Of a DNA stretch of 64,000 nucleotides, positions 31,219-40,211 are shown one piece after another (the first letter of the stretch is position 1; each line of letters begins with the position of its first letter). The translations under genes and the position numbers were made by a program. This stretch comes from Streptomyces chartreusis (GTDB lineage Bacteria; Actinomycetota; Actinomycetes; Streptomycetales; Streptomycetaceae): NCBI RefSeq assembly GCF_008704715.1, contig NZ_CP023689.1, positions 2,914,001 to 2,978,000 of the forward strand, in the 5' to 3' direction. The notes beneath the pieces are model-generated. The model was given only the letters and a program-made list of their open reading frames with translations. It ran no database searches and had not been told where the DNA came from.

Positions 31219-32471
31219 GCACGGGCCTCCGCCGTGTGTGCCGCCAGTTCCCGGGCCCGCTCACGGGCCCAGCTCTCCGCTTCGAGGACGTCCGCGACGG
31301 TCAGCGAAGTTCCCGAGCGCGGGGTGCCGTGCTCCTCCACCACCCGCGTCACGGTCTCGATGATCCCGTTGAACGGCAGTGCGCCGGACCGGAAGGCCTC
31401 CACGCACTCCTCGTTGGCCGCATTGAACACCGCGGGAGCCGTGCCCGCGAGCTTCCCCACGTGGCGCGCCAGGCCGACCGAGGGGAACGCGTCGTTGTCG
31501 AGCGGGAAGAACTCCCAGGTCGACGCCTTGCTCCAGTCGAAGGTGGGCGCGGCGTCCGGGATGCGCTCGGGCCAGCCCAGGCCGATGGCGATGGGCCCGC
31601 GCATGTCAGGGGGCGTCGCCTGGGCGATCGTGGATCCGTCGGTGAACTCAACCATCGAGTGAACATACGACTGGGGATGCACGACCACCTCAATGCGGTC
31701 GAAGGAAATGTCGTAGAGCAGGTGCGCCTCGATGACCTCCAGGCCCTTGTTGACCAGGGTCGCGGAGTTGATCGTGATCACCGGGCCCATGGCCCAGGTG
31801 GGGTGGGCGAGGGCGTCCTCGACGGTCACGTTCGCGAGCTCGGCCTTGGTGCGGCCACGGAAGGGGCCGCCGGAGGCGGTCACCACCAGCTTGCGCACGT
31901 CCGCGCGGGTGCCGGACGCCAGCGCCTGGAACAGGGCGGCGTGCTCGGAGTCGACCGGGATGATCTGCCCGGGCTTGGCGAGCGCCTTGACCAGCGGGCC
32001 GCCGACGATGAGCGACTCCTTGTTGGCGAGCGCGAGGGTGCGGCCCGCCTCCAGGGCGGCGAGGGTGGGCGCGAGGCCGATGGAGCCGGTGATGCCGTTC
32101 AGGACGGTGTGGCAGTCGGAGGCGGCGACCTGTGTGGCCGCGTCCGGTCCGGCGAGGATCTCGGGGAGCGGCTCGCCCGTGCCGTACTGGGCCGTCAGTG
32201 CCTCGCGCAGCGCCGGCACGACGTCCTCGCGGGCGACCGCGACGGTCCGCGCCTTCAGCCGGTACGCCTGCTCGGCGAGGAGGGCGACCCGGCCGCCGTT
32301 GGCGGACAGGGCGGTGACCCGGAACCGGTCGGGGTTGCGCAGCACGAGGTCGATGGCCTGGGTGCCGATCGAGCCGGTGGAGCCGAGGATCACCACGTCC
32401 TTGGGGCCGTCGCCCGCCACGGGGTCGTAGACGAGATGCGGGTCGGCGAGTGGGGCTGGACTGTCGCTCAT
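31215..32471 (-). CDS. dxr: 1-deoxy-D-xylulose 5-phosphate reductoisomerase
   Basis: Dxr (IspC) makes MEP from DXP using NADPH. The 418-residue product has the NADPH-binding [13 protein letters not shown], the [11 protein letters not shown] motif, the metal-binding [13 protein letters not shown] and the substrate-loop PTWAMG, all expected. Start ATG 32471 is directly preceded by a G-run. It heads the operon with the site-2 protease. Confidence 0.97.
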   Translation of the reverse strand: MSDSPAPLADPHLVYDPVAGDGPKDVVILGSTGSIGTQAIDLVLRNPDRFRVTALSANGGRVALLAEQAYRLKARTVAVAREDVVPALREALTAQYGTGEPLPEILAGPDAATQVAASDCHTVLNGITGSIGLAPTLAALEAGRTLALANKESLIVGGPLVKALAKPGQIIPVDSEHAALFQALASGTRADVRKLVVTASGGPFRGRTKAELANVTVEDALAHPTWAMGPVITINSATLVNKGLEVIEAHLLYDISFDRIEVVVHPQSYVHSMVEFTDGSTIAQATPPDMRGPIAIGLGWPERIPDAAPTFDWSKASTWEFFPLDNDAFPSVGLARHVGKLAGTAPAVFNAANEECVEAFRSGALPFNGIIETVTRVVEEHGTPRSGTSLTVADVLEAESWARERARELAAHTAEARA

Positions 32472-32538
32472 CCCCCCATTGTGGCCGCAAGGACCGACGG
32501 GGAGGACAGGGCGTCCCCGTCCGGCAGGTAACAGGATG

Positions 32539-32584
32539 GTGAGGGGTCGCCGCCGACAGTGAGTTGTGTGCGGCGACCCCTCAC
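32539..32584 (-). terminator. terminator after the acyl-CoA dehydrogenase
   Basis: GTGAGGGGTCGCCGC (32539–32553) and GCGGCGACCCCTCAC (32570–32584) form a perfect 15-bp stem with a 16-base loop, 8 bases from the acyl-CoA dehydrogenase stop on the minus strand. Confidence 0.85.
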
Positions 32585-32592
32585 CGTGACGG

Positions 32593-34527
32593 TCACCGGA
32601 TCGGGCGGTGCACGTTCTCCCGCTCGCTCGGGCCCGGGGTCGCGTCCGCGATCCACACACCGCCGTCGTCCGAGGGGTCGACGATGCCCGATTCCAGCCA
32701 CTCGTAGGTGCCTGCCATGACTCCCTTGACCACCTTGCGGTCGAGGTCGTCGGTGTTGGACCACAGCCGGCCGAAGAGCTCCTCGACGCGCAGCCGGGAC
32801 TGCCGGCAGAAGGCGTCGGCGAGCTGGTAGGCCTCGCGGCCGTGCTCGCCCCGGGCCCGCAGGTGCTCGGCGCGGACGCAGGCGGCGCTCATGGCGAACA
32901 GTTCGGCGCCGATGTCGACGACCCGGCCCAGGAAGCCCTGCTTGGTCTCCATGCGGCCCTGCCAGCGTGACATGCCGTAGAAGGTGGACCGGGCCAGCTT
33001 GCGGGAGGTGCGTTCGACGTAGCGCAGGTGCGGGGAGAGGTCGACGCCGCGTTTGAACTCGCCGTACGTGTACGGCAGTTGTCCCTGTCCGGCGACCAGC
33101 TTCGGCAGCCACTTGGCGTAGAAGACGCCGGCGCTCGCGCCCGCCTTGGCCTTGTCCTGGAGGGACTTGTCGGGGTCGATGAGGTCACCGGCGACCGAGA
33201 GGTGGGCGTCGACGGCCTCGCGGGCGATCAGGAGGTGCATGATCTCCGTCGAGCCCTCGAAGATGCGGTTGATCCGCAGGTCGCGCAGGACCTGCTCGGC
33301 GGGGACGCCGCGCTCGCCGCGCGCCCTGAGCGAGTCGGCCGTCTCGAAGCCCCGGCCGCCGCGGATCTGGATGAGCTCGTCGGCCATGAGCCAGGCCATC
33401 TCGGAGGCGTACAGCTTGGCGAGGGCGCCTTCGATGCGGATGTCGTTGCGGTCCTCGTCGGCCATCTGCGAAGCGAGGTCGGTGACGGCCTCCAGCGCGA
33501 AGGTGGTGGCCGCGATGAAGGAGATCTTGGCGCCGACGGCCTCGTGCTGGGCGAGCGGCTTGCCCCACTGCTCGCGTGCCGCCGACCACTCGCGGGCGAT
33601 CTTCAGGCACCACTTGCCGGCCGCGACGCAGGACGCGGGCAGCGACAGCCGTCCGGTGTTCAGCGTGGTGAGCGCGATCTTCAGGCCGGCGCCCTCGGGA
33701 CCGACGCGGTTGGCGGCGGGGACGCGGACCTGGTGGAAGCGGGTGACGCCGTTCTCGATGCCGCGCAGGCCCATGAAGGCGTTGCGGTTCTCGACGGTGA
33801 TGCCGGGCGAGTTGCTCTCCACGACGAAGGCGGTGATGCCGCCCTTGTGTCCCTCGGACTTCGGCACCCGCGCCATGACGACGAGGAGGTCGGCGACCAC
33901 GCCGTTGGTCGTCCACAGCTTCACGCCGTCGAGGACGTAGTCGTCACCGTCGGGTACGGCGGAGGTGGCGAGACGGGCCGGGTCGGAGCCGACGTCGGGC
34001 TCGGTCAGCAGGAAGGCGCTGATGTCGGTGCGGGCGCAGCGCGGCAGGAACCGTTCCTTCTGCTCCGGGGTGCCGAACAGCTTCAGCGGCTGCGGTACGC
34101 CGATCGACTGATGGGCGGAGAGCAGGACACCGATCGCCGGGCTGGCGGAGCCGGCCAGGGTGAGGGCCTTGTTGTAGTAGACCTGGGTGAGGCCGAGCCC
34201 GCCGTACTTGGTGTCGATCTTCATGCCGAAGGCGCCGAGTTCCTTGAGGCCGTCGATCACCTCGTCGGGGATGCGGGCCTCGCGTTCGATGAGGGCGCCG
34301 TCGACCTTCGTCTCGATGAAGTCGCGCAGTTTGGCGAGGAACTCCTCGCCGCGCTGGGTGGCCTCGTCGGTGGGCATCGGGTGGGGGTGGATGAGGTCCA
34401 GGCGGAAGCGGCCGAGGAAGAGCTCCTTGGCGAAACTGGGCTTGCGCCAGTCCTGTTGCCTTGCCTCCTCCGCCACTTGGCGTGCCTCACGCTCAGTGAC
34501 AGTGGGCTTCGTGGGTGCTGCGGACAT
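32593..34527 (-). CDS. long acyl-CoA dehydrogenase (VLCAD/ACAD9-like)
   Basis: A 644-residue FAD-dependent acyl-CoA dehydrogenase for beta-oxidation. The first ~450 residues show the family core: FLLTEPDVGSDPA, KLWTTNGVVADLLVVMARV and RDLRINRIFEGSTEIMHLLIARE. A further ~190-residue helical C-terminal domain is present, as in VLCAD/ACAD9-type enzymes that act on long acyl chains. ATG 34527 has GAGG eight bases upstream; an in-frame GTG three codons earlier is less likely. The upstream region has two TACCCGAT copies (about 34583 and 34598) that may be a regulator site. Confidence 0.93.
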   Translation of the reverse strand: MSAAPTKPTVTEREARQVAEEARQQDWRKPSFAKELFLGRFRLDLIHPHPMPTDEATQRGEEFLAKLRDFIETKVDGALIEREARIPDEVIDGLKELGAFGMKIDTKYGGLGLTQVYYNKALTLAGSASPAIGVLLSAHQSIGVPQPLKLFGTPEQKERFLPRCARTDISAFLLTEPDVGSDPARLATSAVPDGDDYVLDGVKLWTTNGVVADLLVVMARVPKSEGHKGGITAFVVESNSPGITVENRNAFMGLRGIENGVTRFHQVRVPAANRVGPEGAGLKIALTTLNTGRLSLPASCVAAGKWCLKIAREWSAAREQWGKPLAQHEAVGAKISFIAATTFALEAVTDLASQMADEDRNDIRIEGALAKLYASEMAWLMADELIQIRGGRGFETADSLRARGERGVPAEQVLRDLRINRIFEGSTEIMHLLIAREAVDAHLSVAGDLIDPDKSLQDKAKAGASAGVFYAKWLPKLVAGQGQLPYTYGEFKRGVDLSPHLRYVERTSRKLARSTFYGMSRWQGRMETKQGFLGRVVDIGAELFAMSAACVRAEHLRARGEHGREAYQLADAFCRQSRLRVEELFGRLWSNTDDLDRKVVKGVMAGTYEWLESGIVDPSDDGGVWIADATPGPSERENVHRPIR

Positions 34528-34754
34528 GAGGCTCACCTCGCCGCGAATCGGGATCTTGGGCCGTTTGGTTACCGACGGGTGCTACCCGATCGTATGTACC
34601 CGATTACAGGCGCGCCCACCACCCCGCGCGCGACCGTTCGGCCGATGTCTGCGGATCGGGGGCCGGTCTTCGCGCGGACCGTACGCTGGAACCCCGGCCG
34701 CGAACCCCGCCGGGCGGCTTGCGCCGAACGGGTGCTCGCACCGCCTCAGAAAAA

Positions 34755-34863
34755 TTGTCGAAGCGCTTCGACAACCTATGGACACCCACGCGCGCCAGAG
34801 TTAGTGTCGAACCACCCTCACACCTGACCCTGTTCCTGTCGCGCACTGTCGAAGCGCTTCACA
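34755..34863. promoter_or_regulatory. two LacI-type operators in the 353-base acyl-CoA dehydrogenase/LacI gap
   Basis: The first site is a perfect 20-bp palindrome TTGTCGAAGCGCTTCGACAA (34755–34774). The second, TGTCGAAGCGCTTCACA (34847–34863), lacks symmetry at one end. Both share the core CGAAGCGCTTC found again at 50347 and 50458. They flank the presumed start of the lacI-family gene, which fits autoregulation. The rest of the gap (34528–34880) holds only the TACCCGAT pair; no gene is seen. Confidence 0.85.
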
Positions 34864-34880
34864 CAAGCTTGGAGAGCTGG

Positions 34881-35933
34881 ATGGTCACCCTCGCCGAGGT
34901 CGCCCAGCACGCCGGAGTCTCGGCGAGCACGGTGAGCTATGTCCTCAGCGGCAAGCGGTCCATCTCCGCGAACACCCGGCAGCGGGTCGAGCAGAGCATC
35001 CGTGAGCTCGGCTACCACCCGAACGCGGGTGCCCGTGCCCTGGCCAGCAGCCGGTCGAACATCATCGCGCTGATGATCCCGCTGCGCACCGACATGTACG
35101 TGCCGGTGATGATGGAGATCGCCATCGCCGTGGCCACCACGGCCCGCACGCACGGCTACGACGTCCTGCTGCTGACCGGCGAGGAGGGCCCCGACGCCGT
35201 GCGCCGGGTCACCGGCAGCGGGCTCGCGGACGCGATGATCCTGATGGACGTCGAGCTGGACGACGAGCGGCTGCCGCTGCTGCGCGATGGGGGCGCCCCC
35301 GCTCGAGCGAAGCCGAGAGTGGGGGACCACCAGCCGTCCGTGCTGATCGGGCTGCCCGCCGACACCGCCGGGCTGACCTGCGTCGACCTCGACTTCAAGG
35401 CGACCGGGGCGCTGTGCGTGGAGCATCTGGCGAAGCTGGGGCACCGCGACATCGCTGTCATAGGAGAGGCCCCGGCGGTCTACGAGCGGCACACGGGTTT
35501 CGCCGAGCGCACGCTGGACGGACTCCGGCTGCGTTCGCAGGAGTTGGGGATGCGGCTGCTGCACCGGCCGTGCGAGGGCGGCTACGACGCCATGGCCGTC
35601 ACCCTCGCCCGGATCTTCGACGAGCGCCCGAGCACCACGGGGTTCGTCGTGCAGAACGAGTCGGCCGTCGAGCCGCTGCTCGCCCTGCTGCGCCAGCAGG
35701 GCCGCGCCGTACCGGAGGACGTGTCGGTCGTCGCGATCTGCCCCGACCAGGTCGCCACACAGGCCTCGGTGCGGCTGACGTCGGTCTCCATCCCCGCGCA
35801 GGAGATGGGCCGGCATGCCGTGCGGCAGCTGGTCGCCAAGCTGGACGGGCACGGCAGCGACGAAGTCGTGCTGATCGCACCCGAGTTGACGGTCCGGGCG
35901 AGCACGGGTCCGGCACCGTCCGCGACCCACTGA
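34881..35933 (+). CDS. LacI-family regulator of the xyloglucan locus
   Basis: A 350-residue repressor. The N-terminal helix-turn-helix and hinge (MVTLAEVAQHAGVSASTVSYVLSGKRSIS, then NAGARALAS) are classic LacI, followed by a periplasmic-binding-protein-like sugar-sensing domain. Start ATG 34881 has GGAGAG four bases upstream. It should bind the CGAAGCGCTTCG palindromes in front of itself and of the transporter and GH3 genes. A 13-residue insert (GGAPARAKPRVGD) from a dispersed repeat lies in the sensor domain between LLRD and HQPSVLIG. Its effector is presumably a xyloglucan-derived sugar. Confidence 0.9.
   Translation: MVTLAEVAQHAGVSASTVSYVLSGKRSISANTRQRVEQSIRELGYHPNAGARALASSRSNIIALMIPLRTDMYVPVMMEIAIAVATTARTHGYDVLLLTGEEGPDAVRRVTGSGLADAMILMDVELDDERLPLLRDGGAPARAKPRVGDHQPSVLIGLPADTAGLTCVDLDFKATGALCVEHLAKLGHRDIAVIGEAPAVYERHTGFAERTLDGLRLRSQELGMRLLHRPCEGGYDAMAVTLARIFDERPSTTGFVVQNESAVEPLLALLRQQGRAVPEDVSVVAICPDQVATQASVRLTSVSIPAQEMGRHAVRQLVAKLDGHGSDEVVLIAPELTVRASTGPAPSATH
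35289..35327 (+). repeat. dispersed palindromic repeat inserted in the LacI-family gene
   Basis: A 39-base segment with GGGGGCGCCCCC, GCTCGAGCGAAGCCGAGAG and TGGGGGA. Elements containing CCCCCGCTCGAGCGAAGCCG-like sequence are, to my knowledge, widespread in Streptomyces intergenic regions. Here it is exactly 13 codons long and keeps the frame open. Confidence 0.7.
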
Positions 35934-36121
35934 TCACCGCACGCTCCGCCGCCCGCCGCCCGCCGCCCGCAGATCATCCGCACCCCCCGCCACGCACCGG
36001 TCATCGCACGCCTGCGACGGACCGGTCACCTCACGCCCGCCACGCACCGATCACCGCACCACCGTGCCCCCGCCCGGGCACCGCCATGCCTGCACCCGCC
36101 TCCCTCCCCTGGAGCGCTCAC

Positions 36122-38173
36122 GTGAATCAGCTCGCCGAAGACATGTCCCAGCCGGGCGCGGTCAGCCTCGCGCAGTCGTCGCCGACCGTCGGCACGTTCC
36201 GTGAGCGGGACGGTGCGCTGGAGTGGAGCGGCCGGCAGGAGACCGTCCGCGTCGAGCCGTGGGGGCCGGACGCGGTCCGGGTGCGTGCCCGGCTCGGTGG
36301 TCCGATCCTCGACGGGCTGCCGGGTGCGCTGCTCGACGAACCGCCGGCCACGGAGAGCTCGGTCAAGATCGGTGACGGGGAGGCGCAGCTGACCGTGGGC
36401 GCCCTGACCGTCCACGTCGACGCCGAGGGCCTGATCCGTTTCCTGCGCACCGAGGACTCCGCCGAGCTCCTCGCGGAGGCCCGCGCCCACTTCTGGTGGC
36501 CGGGCCCGCGTCTGTACACCGCCGTCGGCAACGGCCATCACCGCCTGGAGCAGCGGTTCGCAGCCTACGACGACGAGCGGCTGTACGGCCTCGGCCAGCA
36601 CCAGCACGGCCGGTTCGACCAGAAGGGCCTGGTCCTGGACCTGGTGCAGCGCAACGCCGAGGTCGGCATCCCGGTGCTCGCCTCCAGCCGGGGCTACACC
36701 CTGCTGTGGAACAACCCGGCGATCGGCCGCGTGGAGCTCGCGCACAACGGCACCCGCTGGGTCGCCGACTCCGCCCGGCAGATCGACTACTGGATCACCG
36801 CGGGCTCCCCGGCCGACGGCCAGCGCCGCTACAGCGCGGCGACGGGCCGTACGCCGATGCTGCCGGAGTGGGCGGCGGGCTTCTGGCAGTGCAAGCTGCG
36901 CTACCGCACGCAGGACGAACTCCTCGGTGTGGCGAGGGAGTACAAGCGCCGGGGTCTGCCCGTCTCGGCGATCGTGTGCGACTTCTTCCACTGGACGCAC
37001 CTGGGCGACTGGAAGTTCGACCCGGCCGAGTGGCCCGACCCGGCGGCCATGGTCCGCGAACTGGAAGAGCTGGGCATCAAGCTGGTCGTGTCCGTGTGGC
37101 CTTCGGTGTCGCCGCTGAGCGAGAACCATCCCCTGATGGAGCAGCGCGGCTACTTCATCGGCACCCAGTACGGCCCCATGGCGCACGCCGACTGGCCCGA
37201 CAAGGAGGTCGCCTCCACCGTCCAGATCGCCTTCTACGACGCCACGAACCCCGAGGCCCGGGAGTTCGTGTGGTCGAGGATCAAGGAGAACTACCTCGAC
37301 CCGTACGGCATCACGGCCTTCTGGCTGGACGCCTGCGAGCCCGAGCTCAAGCCCGGTTTCCCGGAGAACCTGCGCTACTGGGCGGGCCCCGGCTTGGAGG
37401 TCGGCAACAGCTACCCGGCCGAGAACTCCCGCACCTTCTACGAGGGGCTCCGCGCGTCCGGCGAGGAGGAGATCGTCACCCTCAACCGCTCGGCGTGGGC
37501 GGGCAGCCAGCGCTACGGCGCCGCCCTGTGGTCCGGTGACATCGGCACCGACTTCCCGACCCTGCGCCGCCAGATCGCGGCCGGCCTGAACACCGCGATG
37601 TCCGGCATCCCGTGGTGGAACACGGACATCGGCGGCTTCCACGGCGGCGACCCGGACGACCCCGCCTACCGCGAGGTCATGATCCGCTGGTTCCAGTTCG
37701 GCGCCCTGTCCCCGCTGATGCGTCTGCACGGCTTCCGCGACCCGGGCATGCCGCTGGGCCCCGAGATGACCGGCGGCCCGAACGAGGTGTGGTCCTACGG
37801 CGAGCAGGCCCGCCCGATCCTGGAGGCGTACCTGCGGCTGCGCGAGCGCCTGAAGCCGTACGTCCTCGACGTCATGCGCGAGGCCCACGAGGAGGGCCTG
37901 CCGGTGATGCGGCCGCTGTTCCTGGAGTTCCCCGCGGACAAGCCGTGCTGGCAGGTCTCGGATGCCTATCTGCTCGGCGCGGACCTGCTGGTGGCACCGG
38001 TCCTGGAGCCGGGCGCGACGGCCCGGACGACGTACCTTCCGGCCGGGGCACGGTGGACGGACGCCTGGACCGGGGAGGCTTACGAGGGCGGACGGGCCGT
38101 CACCGTCGACGCCCCGCTGGACCGCATCCCGCTGTTCCTGCGGGACGGGGCACGGCTGCCGATCAAGGAGTAG
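36122..38173 (+). CDS. GH31 alpha-xylosidase (or alpha-glucosidase)
   Basis: A 683-residue glycoside hydrolase family 31 enzyme, cytoplasmic (no signal peptide). The nucleophile is Asp403 in FWLDACEPE and the acid/base Asp473 in LWSGDIGTDF; spacing fits GH31. FWLDACEPE and the WKFDPAEWPDP segment resemble alpha-xylosidases more than alpha-glucosidases, and the gene context agrees. It would remove non-reducing xylose from xyloglucan oligosaccharides. GTG 36122 is chosen because of GGAG seven bases upstream. It follows the LacI-family gene after a C-rich 188-base gap with two CGCCACGCACCG copies. Confidence 0.88.
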   Translation: MNQLAEDMSQPGAVSLAQSSPTVGTFRERDGALEWSGRQETVRVEPWGPDAVRVRARLGGPILDGLPGALLDEPPATESSVKIGDGEAQLTVGALTVHVDAEGLIRFLRTEDSAELLAEARAHFWWPGPRLYTAVGNGHHRLEQRFAAYDDERLYGLGQHQHGRFDQKGLVLDLVQRNAEVGIPVLASSRGYTLLWNNPAIGRVELAHNGTRWVADSARQIDYWITAGSPADGQRRYSAATGRTPMLPEWAAGFWQCKLRYRTQDELLGVAREYKRRGLPVSAIVCDFFHWTHLGDWKFDPAEWPDPAAMVRELEELGIKLVVSVWPSVSPLSENHPLMEQRGYFIGTQYGPMAHADWPDKEVASTVQIAFYDATNPEAREFVWSRIKENYLDPYGITAFWLDACEPELKPGFPENLRYWAGPGLEVGNSYPAENSRTFYEGLRASGEEEIVTLNRSAWAGSQRYGAALWSGDIGTDFPTLRRQIAAGLNTAMSGIPWWNTDIGGFHGGDPDDPAYREVMIRWFQFGALSPLMRLHGFRDPGMPLGPEMTGGPNEVWSYGEQARPILEAYLRLRERLKPYVLDVMREAHEEGLPVMRPLFLEFPADKPCWQVSDAYLLGADLLVAPVLEPGATARTTYLPAGARWTDAWTGEAYEGGRAVTVDAPLDRIPLFLRDGARLPIKE

Positions 38174-38187
38174 CCCAACTGCCCATC

Positions 38188-38215
38188 TTGTAAGGCAAGT
38201 TAGGCGCGATAGGGT
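38188..38215 (+). promoter_or_regulatory. probable leaderless promoter of the sulfotransferase gene
   Basis: TTGTAA (38188–38193) and TAGGGT (38210–38215, TAnnnT type) are separated by 16 bases. The -10 lies seven bases before GTG 38222, and no ribosome-binding site is present, so transcription could begin at the start codon. Confidence 0.45.
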
Positions 38216-38221
38216 CGCCCC

Positions 38222-39409
38222 GTGTCCACGCCTCCCCTGGCTCTCGCCCTGGCCAATCAGCTGCTGCGGCCGGCGTTCCGTTCCCGGCGCAGTCCCGACC
38301 GGATCTTCGACCGGATCGTCGTGGAGACGGGAGAGGCGAAGGGGGACGGACAGTTCGTCGACGACTTCCGGGCGCTGCTGGGCTGGTGGGCGAAGGCCGA
38401 CAACCTCACGCCGGTCGGCTGGCAGTCCGCGCAGGTCTTCGTGCGCCGGCATCTCGCCAACCGGGCCAGGATCCGGAGGCTGATCGCCGAGCATCCGGAG
38501 ATCGAGCGGGAGCCGATCGAGAAGCCGGTGTTCGTGGTGGGCCTGCCGCGCACCGCGACCACGGTCACGCACGCCGTGCTGGCGCTGTCGGCCGAGCACC
38601 GCGGCCCGCTGCTGTGGGAACTGCTCTCCCCCGACCTGGAGTTGCCGCCCCGCGAGCGCCGCAGGGCGATCACGGCCGGGCGCCGGATGGTCCAGGGCAC
38701 CCACCTGTTCACGCCGCGCTTCCGCGACATCCACCCGATGGCGGCCGAGGGCCCGGAGGAGTGCACCTTCGCCCTGCCGCACGCCCTGATGCCGCTGTCG
38801 CAGGCACTGATCCCCGAGTACACGGCGTGGTACCGCGAGCGGGACTTCACCGACGACTACCGGTATCTCAAGCAGGTGTTCCAGGTCCTCCAGTACGGCC
38901 GTCCGCGCCGCCGCTGGGTGCTGAAGTCCCCGCTGCACCTGGGCAACCTGGACGCGCTGCACCGGGTGTTCCCGGACGCCACGCTCGTGTGGTGCCACCG
39001 TGACCCGGTCACCGCCGTGGCCTCGTTCTGCAGCCTGATCGAGCACGGCATGACCGTCAGCACCCGCCCGCTCGACCTGCACGGCATCGGCGCGACCTGG
39101 TTCGGCCTGCTCTCTCGTGCCGTTCGCCGCGGGCTCGCGGCCCGTGCCGCACTCCCCCGCGAGGCGGTCGTGGACGCCCCGTACTCCTGGCTCGGCGCCG
39201 AGCCGGCCGTCGGTGCGCCCAAGCTCTACGACGCGGTCGGCGCACCATGGACGCAAGCGGAGGCCGCCCGGCTCGCCGGCGTGGTCGCCCGGCCGAAGGG
39301 CACCCGCCCGCACCGCTACGACCTGGCCCGTTACGGCCTGGACCGCGACGAGGTCGAGGCCGCCTTCGCGGACTACAACGCGCTGCGGGCCGAGGTCGAC
39401 CCCGCCTGA
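38222..39409 (+). CDS. sulfotransferase-family protein
   Basis: A 395-residue protein with the PAPS 5'-phosphosulfate loop GLPRTATTVTHAVL and a 3'-phosphate-binding segment VWCHRDPVTAVASFC, placing it in the Sulfotransfer_3 group. It should transfer sulfate from PAPS to a hydroxyl acceptor, which is unknown. It sits inside the xyloglucan locus, but its own promoter-like sequence and different chemistry suggest it may be unrelated. Its 3' end is convergent with the GH12 gene. Confidence 0.8.
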   Translation: MSTPPLALALANQLLRPAFRSRRSPDRIFDRIVVETGEAKGDGQFVDDFRALLGWWAKADNLTPVGWQSAQVFVRRHLANRARIRRLIAEHPEIEREPIEKPVFVVGLPRTATTVTHAVLALSAEHRGPLLWELLSPDLELPPRERRRAITAGRRMVQGTHLFTPRFRDIHPMAAEGPEECTFALPHALMPLSQALIPEYTAWYRERDFTDDYRYLKQVFQVLQYGRPRRRWVLKSPLHLGNLDALHRVFPDATLVWCHRDPVTAVASFCSLIEHGMTVSTRPLDLHGIGATWFGLLSRAVRRGLAARAALPREAVVDAPYSWLGAEPAVGAPKLYDAVGAPWTQAEAARLAGVVARPKGTRPHRYDLARYGLDRDEVEAAFADYNALRAEVDPA

Positions 39410-39444
39410 GGCGGGACGTGGGCCGGCCCCGGCCGCGTGAGACG

Positions 39445-40161
39445 TCAGCTGCTGCTGACGGTCAGATTGTTGGTGACGAAGTCCAGGCCGCCCGACGACG
39501 AGGTGATCTCGTAGCCGAACTGGACGTCACCGATGGTCTCGGAGCTGGACATCCAGCCCTTGGTGCCCGAGATCCAGGTCAGGATCGGCTTGATGTTGAC
39601 GCTCCCGGAGCTGGAGTCGGAGGTCCGCAGGAACGAGAACACCTCGTTGGCCCCGTTGCTGCCCTTGTAGACGGTCCAGGTATGGCCGCCGAGGGTGACA
39701 TTGCCCTGCGAGGTGCCGAGCGGGCCGACGGCGCCGTTGTAGTTGACCCAGAGCATGATCTCGTAGTCGTAGTCGGTGTCCCAGATGTCGTACGACGTGT
39801 TGTACGCGCCGGACGACGGGACGGTGACGTTGTAGTTGCTGGTGAGCGAGCCGAGGGAGGCGATCGTCTTGTTGATCACCTTCTTGGAGTTCGGGTAGGA
39901 CTTGATGCCGCCGGTGTTGGGATGGTTCGCCCAGACGCCCCAGTTGGTGCCGGAGTTGGCCCAGACGCACTGGCTGCCGGCGCCGGAGCCCCAGATGTTG
40001 TTGTAGAGCGTGTAGCCGTTGAGGCTGGTGTTGCCCCACTGGTCGCAGGAGTTCCAGACGGCGGCCGAGGCGGGGGCGGAGGCGAGGCCGACGGTGGCGC
40101 CGAGGGCCATCGCCGGGGCCAGCACGACCGTGGCGATCTTGCGCAGTGTGCTCCTTGCCAT
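39445..40161 (-). CDS. secreted GH12 endoglucanase / xyloglucanase
   Basis: A 238-residue glycoside hydrolase family 12 enzyme. A Sec signal peptide (MARSTLRKIATVVLAPAMAL, then GATVGLASAPASA) ends near residue 33. The two catalytic glutamates are seen: Glu134 in YDYEIMLWVNY and Glu218 in QFGYEIT. GH12 enzymes cut internal beta-1,4-glucan bonds in cellulose or xyloglucan. No carbohydrate-binding module is attached. Start ATG 40161 has AAAGGG upstream. It is the last gene of the seven-gene operon starting at 50,330. Confidence 0.92.
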   Translation of the reverse strand: MARSTLRKIATVVLAPAMALGATVGLASAPASAAVWNSCDQWGNTSLNGYTLYNNIWGSGAGSQCVWANSGTNWGVWANHPNTGGIKSYPNSKKVINKTIASLGSLTSNYNVTVPSSGAYNTSYDIWDTDYDYEIMLWVNYNGAVGPLGTSQGNVTLGGHTWTVYKGSNGANEVFSFLRTSDSSSGSVNIKPILTWISGTKGWMSSSETIGDVQFGYEITSSSGGLDFVTNNLTVSSS

Positions 40162-40211
40162 GGTGTCCCTTTCCATGGGTGGGGGGGAGTTGCCTTGGAA
40201 TTGCGGGGAGG

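Noticed and set aside
36026..39313. A 1095-codon minus-strand frame opposite GH31 and the sulfotransferase
   Set aside because: It is a high-GC shadow frame; both plus-strand genes show clear catalytic motifs.
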